A DNA stretch of 50,367 nucleotides from Anaerobacillus alkalilacustris (GCF_001866005.1 NZ_MLQR01000003.1:1-50367); one strand, 5' to 3'; positions 33,730 to 42,906 are shown, counted from the first letter of the stretch. The notes: generated by a model from the sequence alone, not told the origin. Program-made: numbers and translations.

Positions 33730-34917
33730 ATGAAGAAAACAAATATTGGTACTGAGGTCGTATGGGCGGGTGAGCGTGACTATCTTGCTTTTGGAGCAAC
33801 CCAAGTTCCTGTCGTTCATAGTGTATCTTTTGGCTATGACGATATGGATGAATGGTATGAAGTGGCAATTGGAAATAAGAAAGGCCATATTTATGGCAGA
33901 AATACCAATCCAACCGTTCAAGCTTTTGAAGAAAAGATTCGAATATTAGAAGGAGCAGAGGCTGCTACTAGTTTTTCAACTGGTATGGCTGCGATTAGTA
34001 ATACGTTAAGTACATTTTTATATCCAGGTGACCGTGTTGTATCAATAAAAGATACTTATGGAGGGACAAATAAAATATTTACAGAATTCTTACCGAAACA
34101 AAAAGTCGATGTAACCTTATGCGAAACCGGTAATCATGAAGAAATAGAGGATGAGATTGCCAAAGGTTGTAACGTTGTTTATATTGAATCGCCAACTAAT
34201 CCAACAGTGAAAATTACTGATATTTACCGTATTACAAAAGCAGCCAAAAAACAAAATGCACTGGTTATTGTTGATAATACGTTTGCCACGCCAATCAACC
34301 AACAACCTATAAAACTTGGTGTTGATCTTGTTATTCATAGTGCAACAAAGTTTTTAGGTGGGCATGCTGACGCTTTAGGTGGTGCAGTCTGTGGCGAAAA
34401 AGAATTAGTTGAAGCGATTTATCATTACCGAGAAATAAATGGGGCGACACTTGATCCGATGGCCGCTTATTTATTGCTTCGTGGTATGAAGACACTTTCT
34501 TTAAGAATTAATAGACAAAATGAAAATGCTATGGCCATTGCAAAATATTTGCAAACAGTAGATATGGTGGAAGCTGTGTTTTATCCAGGACTAATTGATC
34601 ATCCAGGCCATGAAATAGCGAAAAAACAAATGTCTAATTTTGGTGGAATGTTAAGTTTTGCAGTAAAAGGTGGCGTAGATACAGTTAGGCATTTATTACC
34701 GAAATTAAAATACGCAAATCGGGCAGCAAACCTAGGTGCTGTTGAAACAATAGTTGGTCCATCTAGAACGACAAGTCATGTAGAATGTACCCCAGAAGAA
34801 CGTGCAGCAATGGGGATCCCAGAAGGGCTAATTCGTTATTCAGCAGGAATTGAAGACATTGACGATCTTATTTATGATCTGAAGCAAGCATTTGATGCCC
34901 TACCAAAAGAGAGTTGA
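33730..34917 (+). CDS. Cystathionine gamma-synthase-family PLP enzyme
   Basis: A 395-residue fold-type I PLP enzyme of the Cys/Met metabolism family. PLP lysine Lys207 in HSATKFLGGH, Asp182 in VDNTFATP, SFSTGMAAIS (82-91), YGRNTNPTVQAFE and the C-terminal LIRYSAGIED are all present. The family performs gamma-elimination or gamma-replacement on amino acids with a leaving group at C4. In this operon the logical substrate is 2,4-diaminobutyrate or homoserine, not cystathionine; that is inference. Start at 33730 chosen for AAGGAGGG; the frame is open upstream to 33673. The next gene follows after 6 bp. Confidence 0.88.
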   Translation: MKKTNIGTEVVWAGERDYLAFGATQVPVVHSVSFGYDDMDEWYEVAIGNKKGHIYGRNTNPTVQAFEEKIRILEGAEAATSFSTGMAAISNTLSTFLYPGDRVVSIKDTYGGTNKIFTEFLPKQKVDVTLCETGNHEEIEDEIAKGCNVVYIESPTNPTVKITDIYRITKAAKKQNALVIVDNTFATPINQQPIKLGVDLVIHSATKFLGGHADALGGAVCGEKELVEAIYHYREINGATLDPMAAYLLLRGMKTLSLRINRQNENAMAIAKYLQTVDMVEAVFYPGLIDHPGHEIAKKQMSNFGGMLSFAVKGGVDTVRHLLPKLKYANRAANLGAVETIVGPSRTTSHVECTPEERAAMGIPEGLIRYSAGIEDIDDLIYDLKQAFDALPKES

Positions 34918-34923
34918 TCACCT

Positions 34924-36114
34924 TTGAATATAGCAACGAAAGCAGAAAGTCTTAAACAAGAACTTATTAATTGGCGTCGTCATTTGCATAGTAACCCAGA
35001 ACTAAGTTTTCAAGAAGTTAAAACGAGTGCGTATATTTTGGAACAGCTTAAAGCCATAGGGTTTACACAGTTTCATACTGGGATTGGTGGACACGGTATA
35101 GTAGCTACAATAAGTGGAAAAAAAGGGCCAGTCATCGGACTACGTGCAGATATGGATGCCCTACCAATTCAAGAAGAAACGGGATTAGAATATGCATCAA
35201 CTAATCATGGAGTGATGCATGCTTGCGGCCATGATGCTCATTCAGCGATGTTATTAGGTGCAGCAAAACTATTAAAAGAAGATGCAGATGCCGGATTGCT
35301 AAATGGTACGGTGAAACTAATTTTTCAACCAGCTGAAGAAAATACTGATGAACAAGGCCTTACAGGTGCCCCACACCTTTTACGATCAGGAGTCATTGAT
35401 GATGTGAAAGCAGCTATTGCATTGCATGTTTGTCCTTGGAGAAAAACAGGTGAATTACAGGTGAACAAAGGGCCAAGTATGGCTAACATCGACAATTTTA
35501 TGCTAACAATTAAAGGAGTAGGTGGACACGGTGGGTATCCACACCAAGGAAAAGATCCTCTCTGGATGGCAAGTTTCGTTCTACAAGGAATTTATAGTTT
35601 AACAAGTAGACGTGTGAACCCACTAGACGTAGCGGTAATAAGTGTAGGGGAAATACATGGTGGCACAACTGCTAATATAATTCCTAATCGTGTACAGATA
35701 AGAGGAACGATCCGTTCTTATAAAAAAGAAGTCCGACAACAGTTAATAGATGAATTGAAAATCGTAGCTAGCATCGTAGAAAGTTTAGGTGGTAGCTACG
35801 AACTTAAAATTGAACATGGTGAACCAGCTCTATACAATGATGAAAAGATTACAGAGGTTGTGAAACGAACAGCTAAAATTTTATATCCTTCAATAAACAT
35901 TTTGGAAGAGCCTTTTGGTTTGGGTGGCGAGGATTTTAGTTTTATTGCTGAGAAAATTCCTAGTATGATGTTTTTTTTAGGATGTGGGTTAAGAGGCGAG
36001 CTTCATTCGCCCTATTTTCAATTAGACGAAGATGCTCTTCCAGTCGGGACAGCATTACTAACGAAATGCGCTCAAAATCTATTACTCTATATTGGAGGTG
36101 AACAACACCTATGA
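34924..36114 (+). CDS. M20-family amidohydrolase, probable N-acetyl-diaminobutyrate deacetylase
   Basis: A 396-residue M20D metallohydrolase. Motifs: RRHLHSNPELSF, RADMDALPIQEETG, MHACGHDAHSAML (His99, Cys101, His103), FQPAEENTDEQG and LGGEDFSFIAEKIPS. The group removes acyl groups from amino acids (hippurate, N-acetyl-diaminopimelate). In this operon it would do the job of DoeB, deacetylating N-acetyl-2,4-diaminobutyrate; DoeB itself is from the unrelated AstE/AspA family. TTG start, weak RBS (AAAGAGAG), probably coupled to the gene before it. Its end overlaps the next gene by 4 bases. Confidence 0.87.
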   Translation: MNIATKAESLKQELINWRRHLHSNPELSFQEVKTSAYILEQLKAIGFTQFHTGIGGHGIVATISGKKGPVIGLRADMDALPIQEETGLEYASTNHGVMHACGHDAHSAMLLGAAKLLKEDADAGLLNGTVKLIFQPAEENTDEQGLTGAPHLLRSGVIDDVKAAIALHVCPWRKTGELQVNKGPSMANIDNFMLTIKGVGGHGGYPHQGKDPLWMASFVLQGIYSLTSRRVNPLDVAVISVGEIHGGTTANIIPNRVQIRGTIRSYKKEVRQQLIDELKIVASIVESLGGSYELKIEHGEPALYNDEKITEVVKRTAKILYPSINILEEPFGLGGEDFSFIAEKIPSMMFFLGCGLRGELHSPYFQLDEDALPVGTALLTKCAQNLLLYIGGEQHL

Positions 36115-37145
36115 ATATAGCATTTATAGGATTTGGCGGAGTCGGTCAGGCGTTAGCTAAGTTATTAGTAGAAGAAAAGAAGAAACTAGAAAAATTGTAT
36201 AGTTTACAACCAGTCGTAGTATCGGTTTGTGACAAAAAAAAAGGTTCGGTTTATCATCCAGAGGGATTAAATATTGAAAAAGTATTACAAGTAGTCAATG
36301 ATACCGGAAATGTTGAAAACTATCCAAATACCCCTGGTCTTATAAAAGGCTGGGACAGTATGAAAACGATTAAAAATTCAAATGCTGATATGATTGTTGA
36401 GGTAACCTATACTGATGTAAAAACAGGACAGCCAGCTATTGACCATTGTCGAACCGCTTTTAAACAGAAAAAAAGTGTCGTTACGACTAATAAGGGCCCT
36501 GTTGCAATCGCATACAAGGAGCTTTCTGATTTAGCAAAAAAGAACGATGTTTTCTTTGGTTTTGAAGGAACAGTTATGAGTGGAACTCCCGCACTTAGAA
36601 TGCCTACCGTGACATTAGCTGGAAATGATATTTCAGAAATAAAAGGAATTCTAAATGGAACGACTAACTTTATTTTAACGGAAATGGAACAAGGACATTC
36701 TTATGAAGATTCACTACTAAAAGCGCAAAAATTAGGGTATGCAGAAGCAGATCCAACTTCTGATGTCCAAGGCTATGACGCTCGTTATAAAGCAGTGATA
36801 TTAGCTAATTATATTATGGGGGGAGAAATAGTTACTGAAGATGTAACGTGTATGGGAATAACCGATTTAAACGAAAAAATGGTTCAAGAAGCTCTACGCA
36901 AGAAAAAGAAGTGGAAGTTACTTGCTCGAATTAAAAAAGAAAATGGGAATGTAATAGCGAGTGTAAAACCTGAACTGTTAGATGAAAATGACCCATTAGC
37001 AAGTGTGACAGGTGCGACAAATGCAATTATGTATGATTGTGATTTAGCTGGTCCGATATTTTTATCGGGAGCCGGAGCAGGTCTAGTAGAGACAGGTTAT
37101 TCTTTGTTAATTGATATCATTAATTACCAATGGCAATACAAATAA
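36111..37145 (+). CDS. Homoserine dehydrogenase without ACT domain
   Basis: A 344-residue NAD(P)-dependent enzyme. Rossmann motif IGFGGVGQA (residues 6-14), VTTNKGPVA, GTVMSGTPALR, GILNGTTNFIL and the catalytic stretch GYAEADPTSDVQGYDARYKA. The roughly 80-residue C-terminal ACT domain that gives threonine feedback in the biosynthetic Hom of Bacillus is missing. It links aspartate semialdehyde and homoserine. In a catabolic operon an unregulated form makes sense as an outlet for aspartate semialdehyde. ATGA overlap with the amidohydrolase gene, RBS GGAGGTG inside it. Confidence 0.88.
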   Translation: MNIAFIGFGGVGQALAKLLVEEKKKLEKLYSLQPVVVSVCDKKKGSVYHPEGLNIEKVLQVVNDTGNVENYPNTPGLIKGWDSMKTIKNSNADMIVEVTYTDVKTGQPAIDHCRTAFKQKKSVVTTNKGPVAIAYKELSDLAKKNDVFFGFEGTVMSGTPALRMPTVTLAGNDISEIKGILNGTTNFILTEMEQGHSYEDSLLKAQKLGYAEADPTSDVQGYDARYKAVILANYIMGGEIVTEDVTCMGITDLNEKMVQEALRKKKKWKLLARIKKENGNVIASVKPELLDENDPLASVTGATNAIMYDCDLAGPIFLSGAGAGLVETGYSLLIDIINYQWQYK

Positions 37146-37164
37146 ATGGGGAAGGTGGTGTGTG

Positions 37165-38609
37165 ATGCGGATGAAAATCCAATCACGGAAAATGCTTCTT
37201 GCAGGTGACTGGGTCTATTCGAATCAGTCGTTTGATGTCATAGATCCCCAAGATAATAAAATTATTGGAAAGTCCCATTAGCAACAAAGAAAGAGATGGT
37301 TAGTCCAATTGAAAAAGGTGCTGAAGCGTTTAGAAATTTTAAAAAATGGCCTACTCATAAACGAATAGAGGTACTCAATAGAGCGGCAGCCTTTATTGAA
37401 AAACATGCTGAGGAATATGCATATACAATAAGTTTAGAAGGTAGTAAAACAATAAGCGAAGCTAGAAGTGAAGTTCATCGCGCGATTCAAACTATTCTAC
37501 TAAGTGCTGAAGAAGCTAGACGAATAAATGGTGAAACAATAAACTTTGACCAGAGAGAAGGAAGTGAAAATCGATTAGGGTATTATTATCGCTTTCCTAT
37601 TGGGGTGGTCGGTGCAATCACTCCATTTAACGATCCTCTAAATCTCGTCGCACATAAAATAGGTCCAGCACTTGCATCAGGAAATGCTATCGTTGTAAAG
37701 CCAGCATCAGTAACACCAATAAGTGCTTTATTACTTGCCGAAGCATTTACCCAATCAGGTTTACCAAAGGGTTATCTATCTGTAATTACAGGTTCGGGTC
37801 GTGACATAGGTGAAACGCTTGTACGCCATCCATCTGTAAAGATGATATCTTTTACTGGAGGGTTAGAAGTTGGCAAAAAAATTATCCGTCAAGCAGAGCT
37901 TAAGAAGATAAATATGGAGTTAGGCTCTAACTCTCCAGTTATAATATTAAACGACGCAAATCTTGAAAAAGCCGTGAGTTCATGTGTTTCGGGTGCTTTT
38001 TCGGCAGTTGGACAGAATTGTATAGGTGTTCAACGTATTTTTGTTGAGAAACAAATTTTTGATAGCTTTTTAAAGAAATTTATTGAAGAAACAGCCTTGC
38101 TCAGGATTGGAAATAAAATGGATGAACAAACAAATGTTGGTCCGATGATTACTGAAAGAGAAGCCAAACGAGTTGAATTGTGGGTAAATGAAGCTTTAGA
38201 TGAAGGAGCACAGCTTAAATTAGGTGGAAAAAGGTACGGTAGCTTTTACGAACCTACAATTTTAACGGAAGTTCCAGCAACAGCCAAAATAGCGAAAGAA
38301 GAAATTTTTGGTCCAGTAGTAATGGTTACAGCTGTTGAAAGTTTGGAAGAAGCAATTGAAAAGTCTAATGCTGTAAATTTTGGTCTCCAAGCAGGAATTT
38401 TTACTTCTAACCTAGATAAGGCTTTCTTTACAATAAAGAACTTGCAAGTAGGCGGTGTGTTGGTAAACGACAGTAGTGATTATCGTATTGACGCCATGCC
38501 TTTCGGGGGGATAAAGGGATCAGGTTTAGGTCGAGAAGGGGTAAGGTATGCAATTGAAGCAATGACAGAGCCGAAAGTAGTATGCTTTAACTTGAGTAAA
38601 AATAAATAA
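37165..38609 (+). pseudogene. Aldehyde dehydrogenase, split by a one-base frameshift
   Basis: The ATG at 37165 (RBS AAGGTGG) opens a frame MKIQSRKMLLAGDWVYSNQS...DPQDNKIIGK that hits TAG at 37279. The rest, VPLATKKEMVSPIEKG to the stop at 38609, is in another frame. Adding one A to the AAA at 37269-37271 would join them as IIGKVPLATKK. The remainder is a complete NAD(P)-dependent aldehyde dehydrogenase: ITPFNDPLNLVAHK, SFTGGLEVGKKI, MELGSN (Glu) and GQNCIGVQR (catalytic Cys). In context it could oxidise aspartate semialdehyde to aspartate, the DoeC step. It is either a real mutation or a homopolymer sequencing error. Confidence 0.85.
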
Positions 38610-38624
38610 GTTATATTCGGTAGC

Positions 38625-38665
38625 AGAAAAGAAAGGAGTTGAAAGATTTTCTCCTTTCTTTCGTT
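38625..38665 (+). terminator. Terminator of the ectoine-type operon
   Basis: Stem GAAAGAAAGGAG-like arm with CTCCTTTCTTTC (38651-38662), loop TTGAAAGATTTT; short T content after it. Confidence 0.65.
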
Positions 38666-38837
38666 ATGTTTTAAGTCTATCTTAGAAGGTGGAATAATCT
38701 CTAGTCCTAAGTAGAATATTTGAGTGACAATACTGTTAAAAGTGTTTATGTTTGTTTCGCTTTAGAAATGTTATTATTATAATAAATAGATAACAATAGT
38801 TAATGTTATAGTATGAATTAAAAAGGGGAGTATTAAT

Positions 38838-39515
38838 GTGGAAAATAAGGAATTAATAAAACAGCAAATTCTAGATGCGTATCAATTTAGACACGCAACA
38901 AAGAAGTTTGATCCAACTAAAAAAATATCAGAGGCTGATTTTGATTTTATTTTGGAAACTGCAAGATGGTCACCGAGTTCGATTGGTCTTGAACCGTGGA
39001 AGTTTGTAGTAATTGAAAATGAGGACCTAAAGAACAAACTAAAAGAAGTGTCTTGGGGGGCTCAAGGTCAGATCCCAACTGCTAGTCATTATGTAGCTAT
39101 ATTAGCTAGAACTATGAAAGATACGAAATATGATTCTGAATATATAAAAAATCATTTATTGGAAGTTAAAGGATTGCCAGAAGATTTAATTGGTAAAGTT
39201 CATGAACGCTATAAAAACTTTCAGGAGTCAGATCAACACTTATTAGACAACGAACGCACAATGTTTGATTGGGCAAGTAAACAGACGTATATTGCTTTAG
39301 CAAATATGATGACGGCTGCAGCACAAATCGGTATTGACTCTTGTCCTATCGAAGGATTTAACTATGATGGTGTACATAAGATTTTTGAGGAAGAAGGTTT
39401 ATTAGAGGGTGGGCATTTAGATGTCTCTGTTATGGTGGCTTTCGGCTATCGTATCGACGAGCCACGACCTAAAACACGTAAGGCAAAAGAAGATGTTATT
39501 ACTTGGATAAAATAA
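38838..39515 (+). CDS. Nitroreductase-family NAD(P)H oxidoreductase
   Basis: A 225-residue FMN enzyme. RHATKKFDP (residues 18-26) binds the FMN phosphate, ARWSPSSIGLEPWKFVVI is the family signature, and GIDSCPIEGFNYDGV is the second FMN region. It resembles YodC/YdgI/MhqN-type reductases of Bacillus that reduce quinones or nitro compounds. GTG start at 38838 with GGGGAG upstream; the overlapping ATG is out of frame. Cytoplasmic; substrate not deducible. Confidence 0.9.
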   Translation: MENKELIKQQILDAYQFRHATKKFDPTKKISEADFDFILETARWSPSSIGLEPWKFVVIENEDLKNKLKEVSWGAQGQIPTASHYVAILARTMKDTKYDSEYIKNHLLEVKGLPEDLIGKVHERYKNFQESDQHLLDNERTMFDWASKQTYIALANMMTAAAQIGIDSCPIEGFNYDGVHKIFEEEGLLEGGHLDVSVMVAFGYRIDEPRPKTRKAKEDVITWIK

Positions 39516-39547
39516 AGAAAGACGCCCAAAGGGCGTCTTTCTTGCGT
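39515..39547 (+). terminator. Terminator after the nitroreductase
   Basis: Perfect 13-bp stem AAGAAAGACGCCC/GGGCGTCTTTCTT with loop AAA. T-rich right arm; works in either direction in principle. Confidence 0.85.
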
Positions 39548-39774
39548 CTTGCGGCGAGAGACTGCACTCCACATAGTGCATTACCATAAAGGTGTGTCAA
39601 TCTCGACTTATGCAACTTGAGCTCATCGCTTGTTTAATATAACACCATTACACAATAAATACAATAGGAAAATTTACCACTTTTAATTTATGAGGCAAAA
39701 TCACAATTTTTATGTAATTCAAATACAATAAGTAAGAAGGGCTTTTTACATAGTGGAAAAGGGGGAGAGATACT

Positions 39775-41241
39775 ATGTCTAATTTAGAGCGCTATTTTAA
39801 AGCATATCGAAAAAATATTGTGGGTTTGAACGAAACCTATCAAACACCGTACGGGAAAAAAAAGCTTCTTTACGCTGATTGGGTTGCTAGCGGAAGACTA
39901 TATAAGCCGATTGAAAAAAAGTTACTGACTACATTTGGCCCTTTTGTTGCAAACCCCCACACTGAATCAAATATTACTGGTTCGGCAATGACAGCTGCCT
40001 ATTCCTATGCAAGGAAACTAATTAAAAAGCATGTAAATGCTGATTTGGAACATGATATCCTAATTACATCAGGGGCTGGTATGACTGATGTTGTAAATAA
40101 ATTTCAACGAATGCTGGGGCTTAGGATCCTGGAAAAATACCAAAAACGAATGTACCTTACAAGCGAAAATCGTCCTGTTGTTTTTGTGACACATATGGAG
40201 CACCATTCGAACCACACGTCTTGGCTTGAAACGATTGCAGAGGTTATAGTAGTAGAACCTGACAAAAATAATTGTATAAGTCTTACAAATCTACGTAAAA
40301 CTGTAGAACAATACAAAAATCGCAAGCTGAAAATTGGTGTATTTACTGCATGTTCAAATGTGACCGGAATTGAAACACCTTATCATGCGATGGCTAGGAT
40401 TATGCATGAGTATGGCGGTTATTGTTTTGTAGATTTTGCATGTTCCGCTCCATATGTAAAGATTAACATGAGACCACATAATGAACTAGAGCGGTTGGAT
40501 GCAATTTTTTTCTCGCCTCATAAGTTTTTAGGGGGACCGGGAACGAGTGGTGTGTTAATTTTTAATAAAAATTTATATGAAAGTCATATTCCAGATCATC
40601 CAGGGGGTGGTACTGTTCTATGGACAAATCCATGGGGAGGGAAGAAATATTATCCAGACATAGAGATGCGTGAAGATGGAGGGACTCCTGGTTTTCTACA
40701 AGTAATAAAAACAGCACTTTGTATCACCCTGAAAGAGGAAATGGGGGAAGATAAAATCCTCCAAAGAGAAAAAGAACTGTTAAATTTAGCATTTAATAAA
40801 CTTATCTCAATTAGAGGACTAACCATTTTACAAGGAGATACGATAAAAAGACTTGGTGTTATATCTTTTACAGTTGAAGGAATCCATTATAATTTAATGA
40901 CGAAGCTATTATGTGATCGGTATGGGATCCAAGTACGTGGCGGTTGTGCTTGTGCAGGAACCTACGGTCATTATTTATTAAAAATAGGTAAAGAAAAATC
41001 GAAAAAAATTACAGATAACATCAATAAGGGAATTTTTTCAACTAAACCAGGGTGGGTACGTTTATCATTACATCCAACAATGACTAATTCAGAAATAGTT
41101 TTTATTACGAATGCGATAGCTGAAATCATTGAAAATATAGAAGAGTGGAAAAAAGATTATCATTATGATAAACATAGAAATGAATTTTTCCATGGTAGAA
41201 ATATTGTTCAAAATGTGAACAAATGGTTTCATAAATTTTAA
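39775..41241 (+). CDS. Class V aminotransferase (cysteine desulfurase-like)
   Basis: A 488-residue PLP enzyme of aminotransferase class V. YADWVASGRLY, HMEHHSNHTSWLE, FVDFACSAPYVKI, the PLP lysine in FSPHKFLGGPGTSGVL, and RGGCACAGTYGHYLL, which resembles the catalytic-loop Cys of NifS-type desulfurases. The C-terminal extension (after residue 420, basic and aromatic) makes it longer than the usual 380-410 residues. No isc/suf partner is adjacent, so its sulfur acceptor or alternative function is unknown. ATG after GGGGGAGAG. Confidence 0.85.
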   Translation: MSNLERYFKAYRKNIVGLNETYQTPYGKKKLLYADWVASGRLYKPIEKKLLTTFGPFVANPHTESNITGSAMTAAYSYARKLIKKHVNADLEHDILITSGAGMTDVVNKFQRMLGLRILEKYQKRMYLTSENRPVVFVTHMEHHSNHTSWLETIAEVIVVEPDKNNCISLTNLRKTVEQYKNRKLKIGVFTACSNVTGIETPYHAMARIMHEYGGYCFVDFACSAPYVKINMRPHNELERLDAIFFSPHKFLGGPGTSGVLIFNKNLYESHIPDHPGGGTVLWTNPWGGKKYYPDIEMREDGGTPGFLQVIKTALCITLKEEMGEDKILQREKELLNLAFNKLISIRGLTILQGDTIKRLGVISFTVEGIHYNLMTKLLCDRYGIQVRGGCACAGTYGHYLLKIGKEKSKKITDNINKGIFSTKPGWVRLSLHPTMTNSEIVFITNAIAEIIENIEEWKKDYHYDKHRNEFFHGRNIVQNVNKWFHKF

Positions 41242-41421
41242 AAAAATTGGTAATTACCCTTGGAAAAATTGCCGTAATTAGGTAAACTATAACTAGGAAA
41301 ATTCCTTATATATCAATGCTTAGAGCGGTTTCAACTGAAATTTTTTTTGAGGGGAAATGTAAGATTTTCTATCAAAAATAACCTCAAATACTTGTGGAAT
41401 CGTTTCTATTGCCCATGTTTT

Positions 41422-41435
41422 TAAAAGCGCTTACA
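41422..41435 (+). promoter_or_regulatory. cre-like site (CcpA) before the gene at 41495
   Basis: TAAAAGCGCTTACA matches the catabolite-responsive consensus TGWAANCGNTNWCA with one mismatch (second base). It lies 60 bp upstream of the start, near the expected promoter, so glucose repression is plausible. Confidence 0.5.
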
Positions 41436-41494
41436 TTATTGTCAGAAAAAGTGACGAGATATTGGTTTTTTTATATAAGTAGGAGGCGATTTCA

Positions 41495-42004
41495 ATGGAA
41501 AATTCTAAAGTTAGTACTCAATTTTTCACCAAAAGGGTAGAAGTATTGAATTTAAATATGAAACGCAAAAAGCAAATTTCAAAAAAATCTGTAAAGGTTA
41601 AAGACCTTAGTTACGCTCAAATAAATATTGATTATAGTGAAATTAAAAGAATAAAAGCCACTGTTCGTGGATATTTTGGGAAGGCCTTTACTGTGGACTT
41701 AAATTTAGAAAATTATCAAGGTGTATGGGCACAAGAAAGTGGGACGTATGATGAAACGGTAATCACATTTTCTAATGAAGAGTGTGAAAAATTTAGAGAT
41801 GAATTAAAAAATACGAATATACTTCATTGGAATCCTAAATATGAAAAGGCAAATTTAGTGGGTGGTAATAAATGGAGTGTACAAATCCTTACAGAGGAAG
41901 GGAAAATCTGTAAAAGTGGAAGTAATAAATTCCCTAAAGAGTTTGGGTTGTTTTGTAAATTGATCGAAGAAGTTTGTGGTCAAACTTTTGAAATTCCGTG
42001 TTAA
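41495..42004 (+). CDS. Hypothetical protein
   Basis: A 169-residue soluble protein. Basic N-terminus (residues 1-40, with MKRKKQISKKSVKVK), then a beta-rich domain ending in ILHWNPKYEKANLVGGNKWS, VQILTEEGKICKSGSNKFPK and FGLFCKLIEEVCG. The G-x-W-S-V...S-G-x-N-x-(Y/F)-P pattern recurs in small uncharacterised Firmicutes proteins, but I cannot name the family. ATG with AGGAGGCG upstream; terminator after it. Confidence 0.7.
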   Translation: MENSKVSTQFFTKRVEVLNLNMKRKKQISKKSVKVKDLSYAQINIDYSEIKRIKATVRGYFGKAFTVDLNLENYQGVWAQESGTYDETVITFSNEECEKFRDELKNTNILHWNPKYEKANLVGGNKWSVQILTEEGKICKSGSNKFPKEFGLFCKLIEEVCGQTFEIPC

Positions 42005-42018
42005 GAGTAATAATATAA

Positions 42019-42066
42019 GTGTCAGCTACTTCAAACTGTTAGTATTGGGGTGGCTGACACTATTTA
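42019..42066. terminator. Bidirectional terminator
   Basis: Stem GTGTCAGC/GCTGACAC (42019-42060), extended by CCAC/GGTGG-like pairing, then ATTTA. It lies between convergent genes. Confidence 0.65.
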
Positions 42067-42073
42067 CGTTATA

Positions 42074-42379
42074 TTAAAATTCAGGTAGATTATCTAAGTT
42101 GTTTTCTTTAATTCCATCTGGTTCACTTCGTAAAATGTCTCTTTCGTATTTATGAAATACATCAACATGAGCTAATAATCCTGCCTTTGCTTCATTTAGA
42201 GCTGTAATGTAATCTAATTCACGTCCACTCTCTGTTTTGAATGCAATTAAGTCTCCATCATTATTTTTACGAACAGCTACAATTTTTTCTTTACCTTCCT
42301 CAATGTTACCTTCAAAAATTTTAACTTCATTTCGATATTGTTCATAAATTTTTTCGAAATCTTGATTGTTGTTAACCAT
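42074..42379 (-). CDS. DUF3892-domain protein
   Basis: A 101-residue protein. Acidic helical N-terminus, then the DUF3892 pattern: IVAVRKNNDGDLIAFKTESG, ITALNEAKAGL and the characteristic end YERDILRSEPDGIKENNLDN-LP. Function unknown. ATG after AAGGAGGG. Confidence 0.78.
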   Translation of the reverse strand: MVNNNQDFEKIYEQYRNEVKIFEGNIEEGKEKIVAVRKNNDGDLIAFKTESGRELDYITALNEAKAGLLAHVDVFHKYERDILRSEPDGIKENNLDNLPEF

Positions 42380-42486
42380 GTAATCCCTCCTTACTGGTTT
42401 AGTTTGCGTTTTGTTTATAAAGTTATGAAGTTTATTTATAAACCTAAAGTGAAATAATTGAACAAAGGACAGAAAGGAGAATTCAT

Positions 42487-42765
42487 TTGCAAATATATTT
42501 TTCCCCAGAATTCATCAATCAAAATGCTCAAGTTTTAAATATAGTTACAGATCGGAATGAAGCTGTTGGATACTTATCATTTGTAATGGAAGAAACGAAA
42601 ATGTATGTGTTTGCCAATATGAAAGAAGAAGGAATTTGTGAAGATTTTAAAGATTTAATAAAACCGTATTTGCAAGGATTAACAAAAATAAATACTGAGT
42701 TAGAGGTTTATACTTTTATTTCTGTTGGTGGTAAGAAGGTAGATATCGAATTAGATAAGCAATAA
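42487..42765 (+). CDS. Hypothetical protein
   Basis: A 92-residue acidic protein with TTG start after AGAAAGGAGA. QIYFSPEFINQNAQVLNIVT, then EAVGYLSFVMEETKMYVFAN and VYTFISVGGKKVDIELDKQ suggest a small alpha/beta domain. Family not recognised. Confidence 0.65.
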   Translation: MQIYFSPEFINQNAQVLNIVTDRNEAVGYLSFVMEETKMYVFANMKEEGICEDFKDLIKPYLQGLTKINTELEVYTFISVGGKKVDIELDKQ

Positions 42766-42906
42766 TTTAATTGCTATAAGAATGAAAGTATTAGTAAAGT
42801 TAAAACATCCTCTAGTCGTAAGAAGTCTTTTTGCTGAATACAATGTACAAGCGGTCGGTTGTCCAACTGACTTTAGATGACTTTTTACAGACTGGAGGAT
42901 ATTTTT

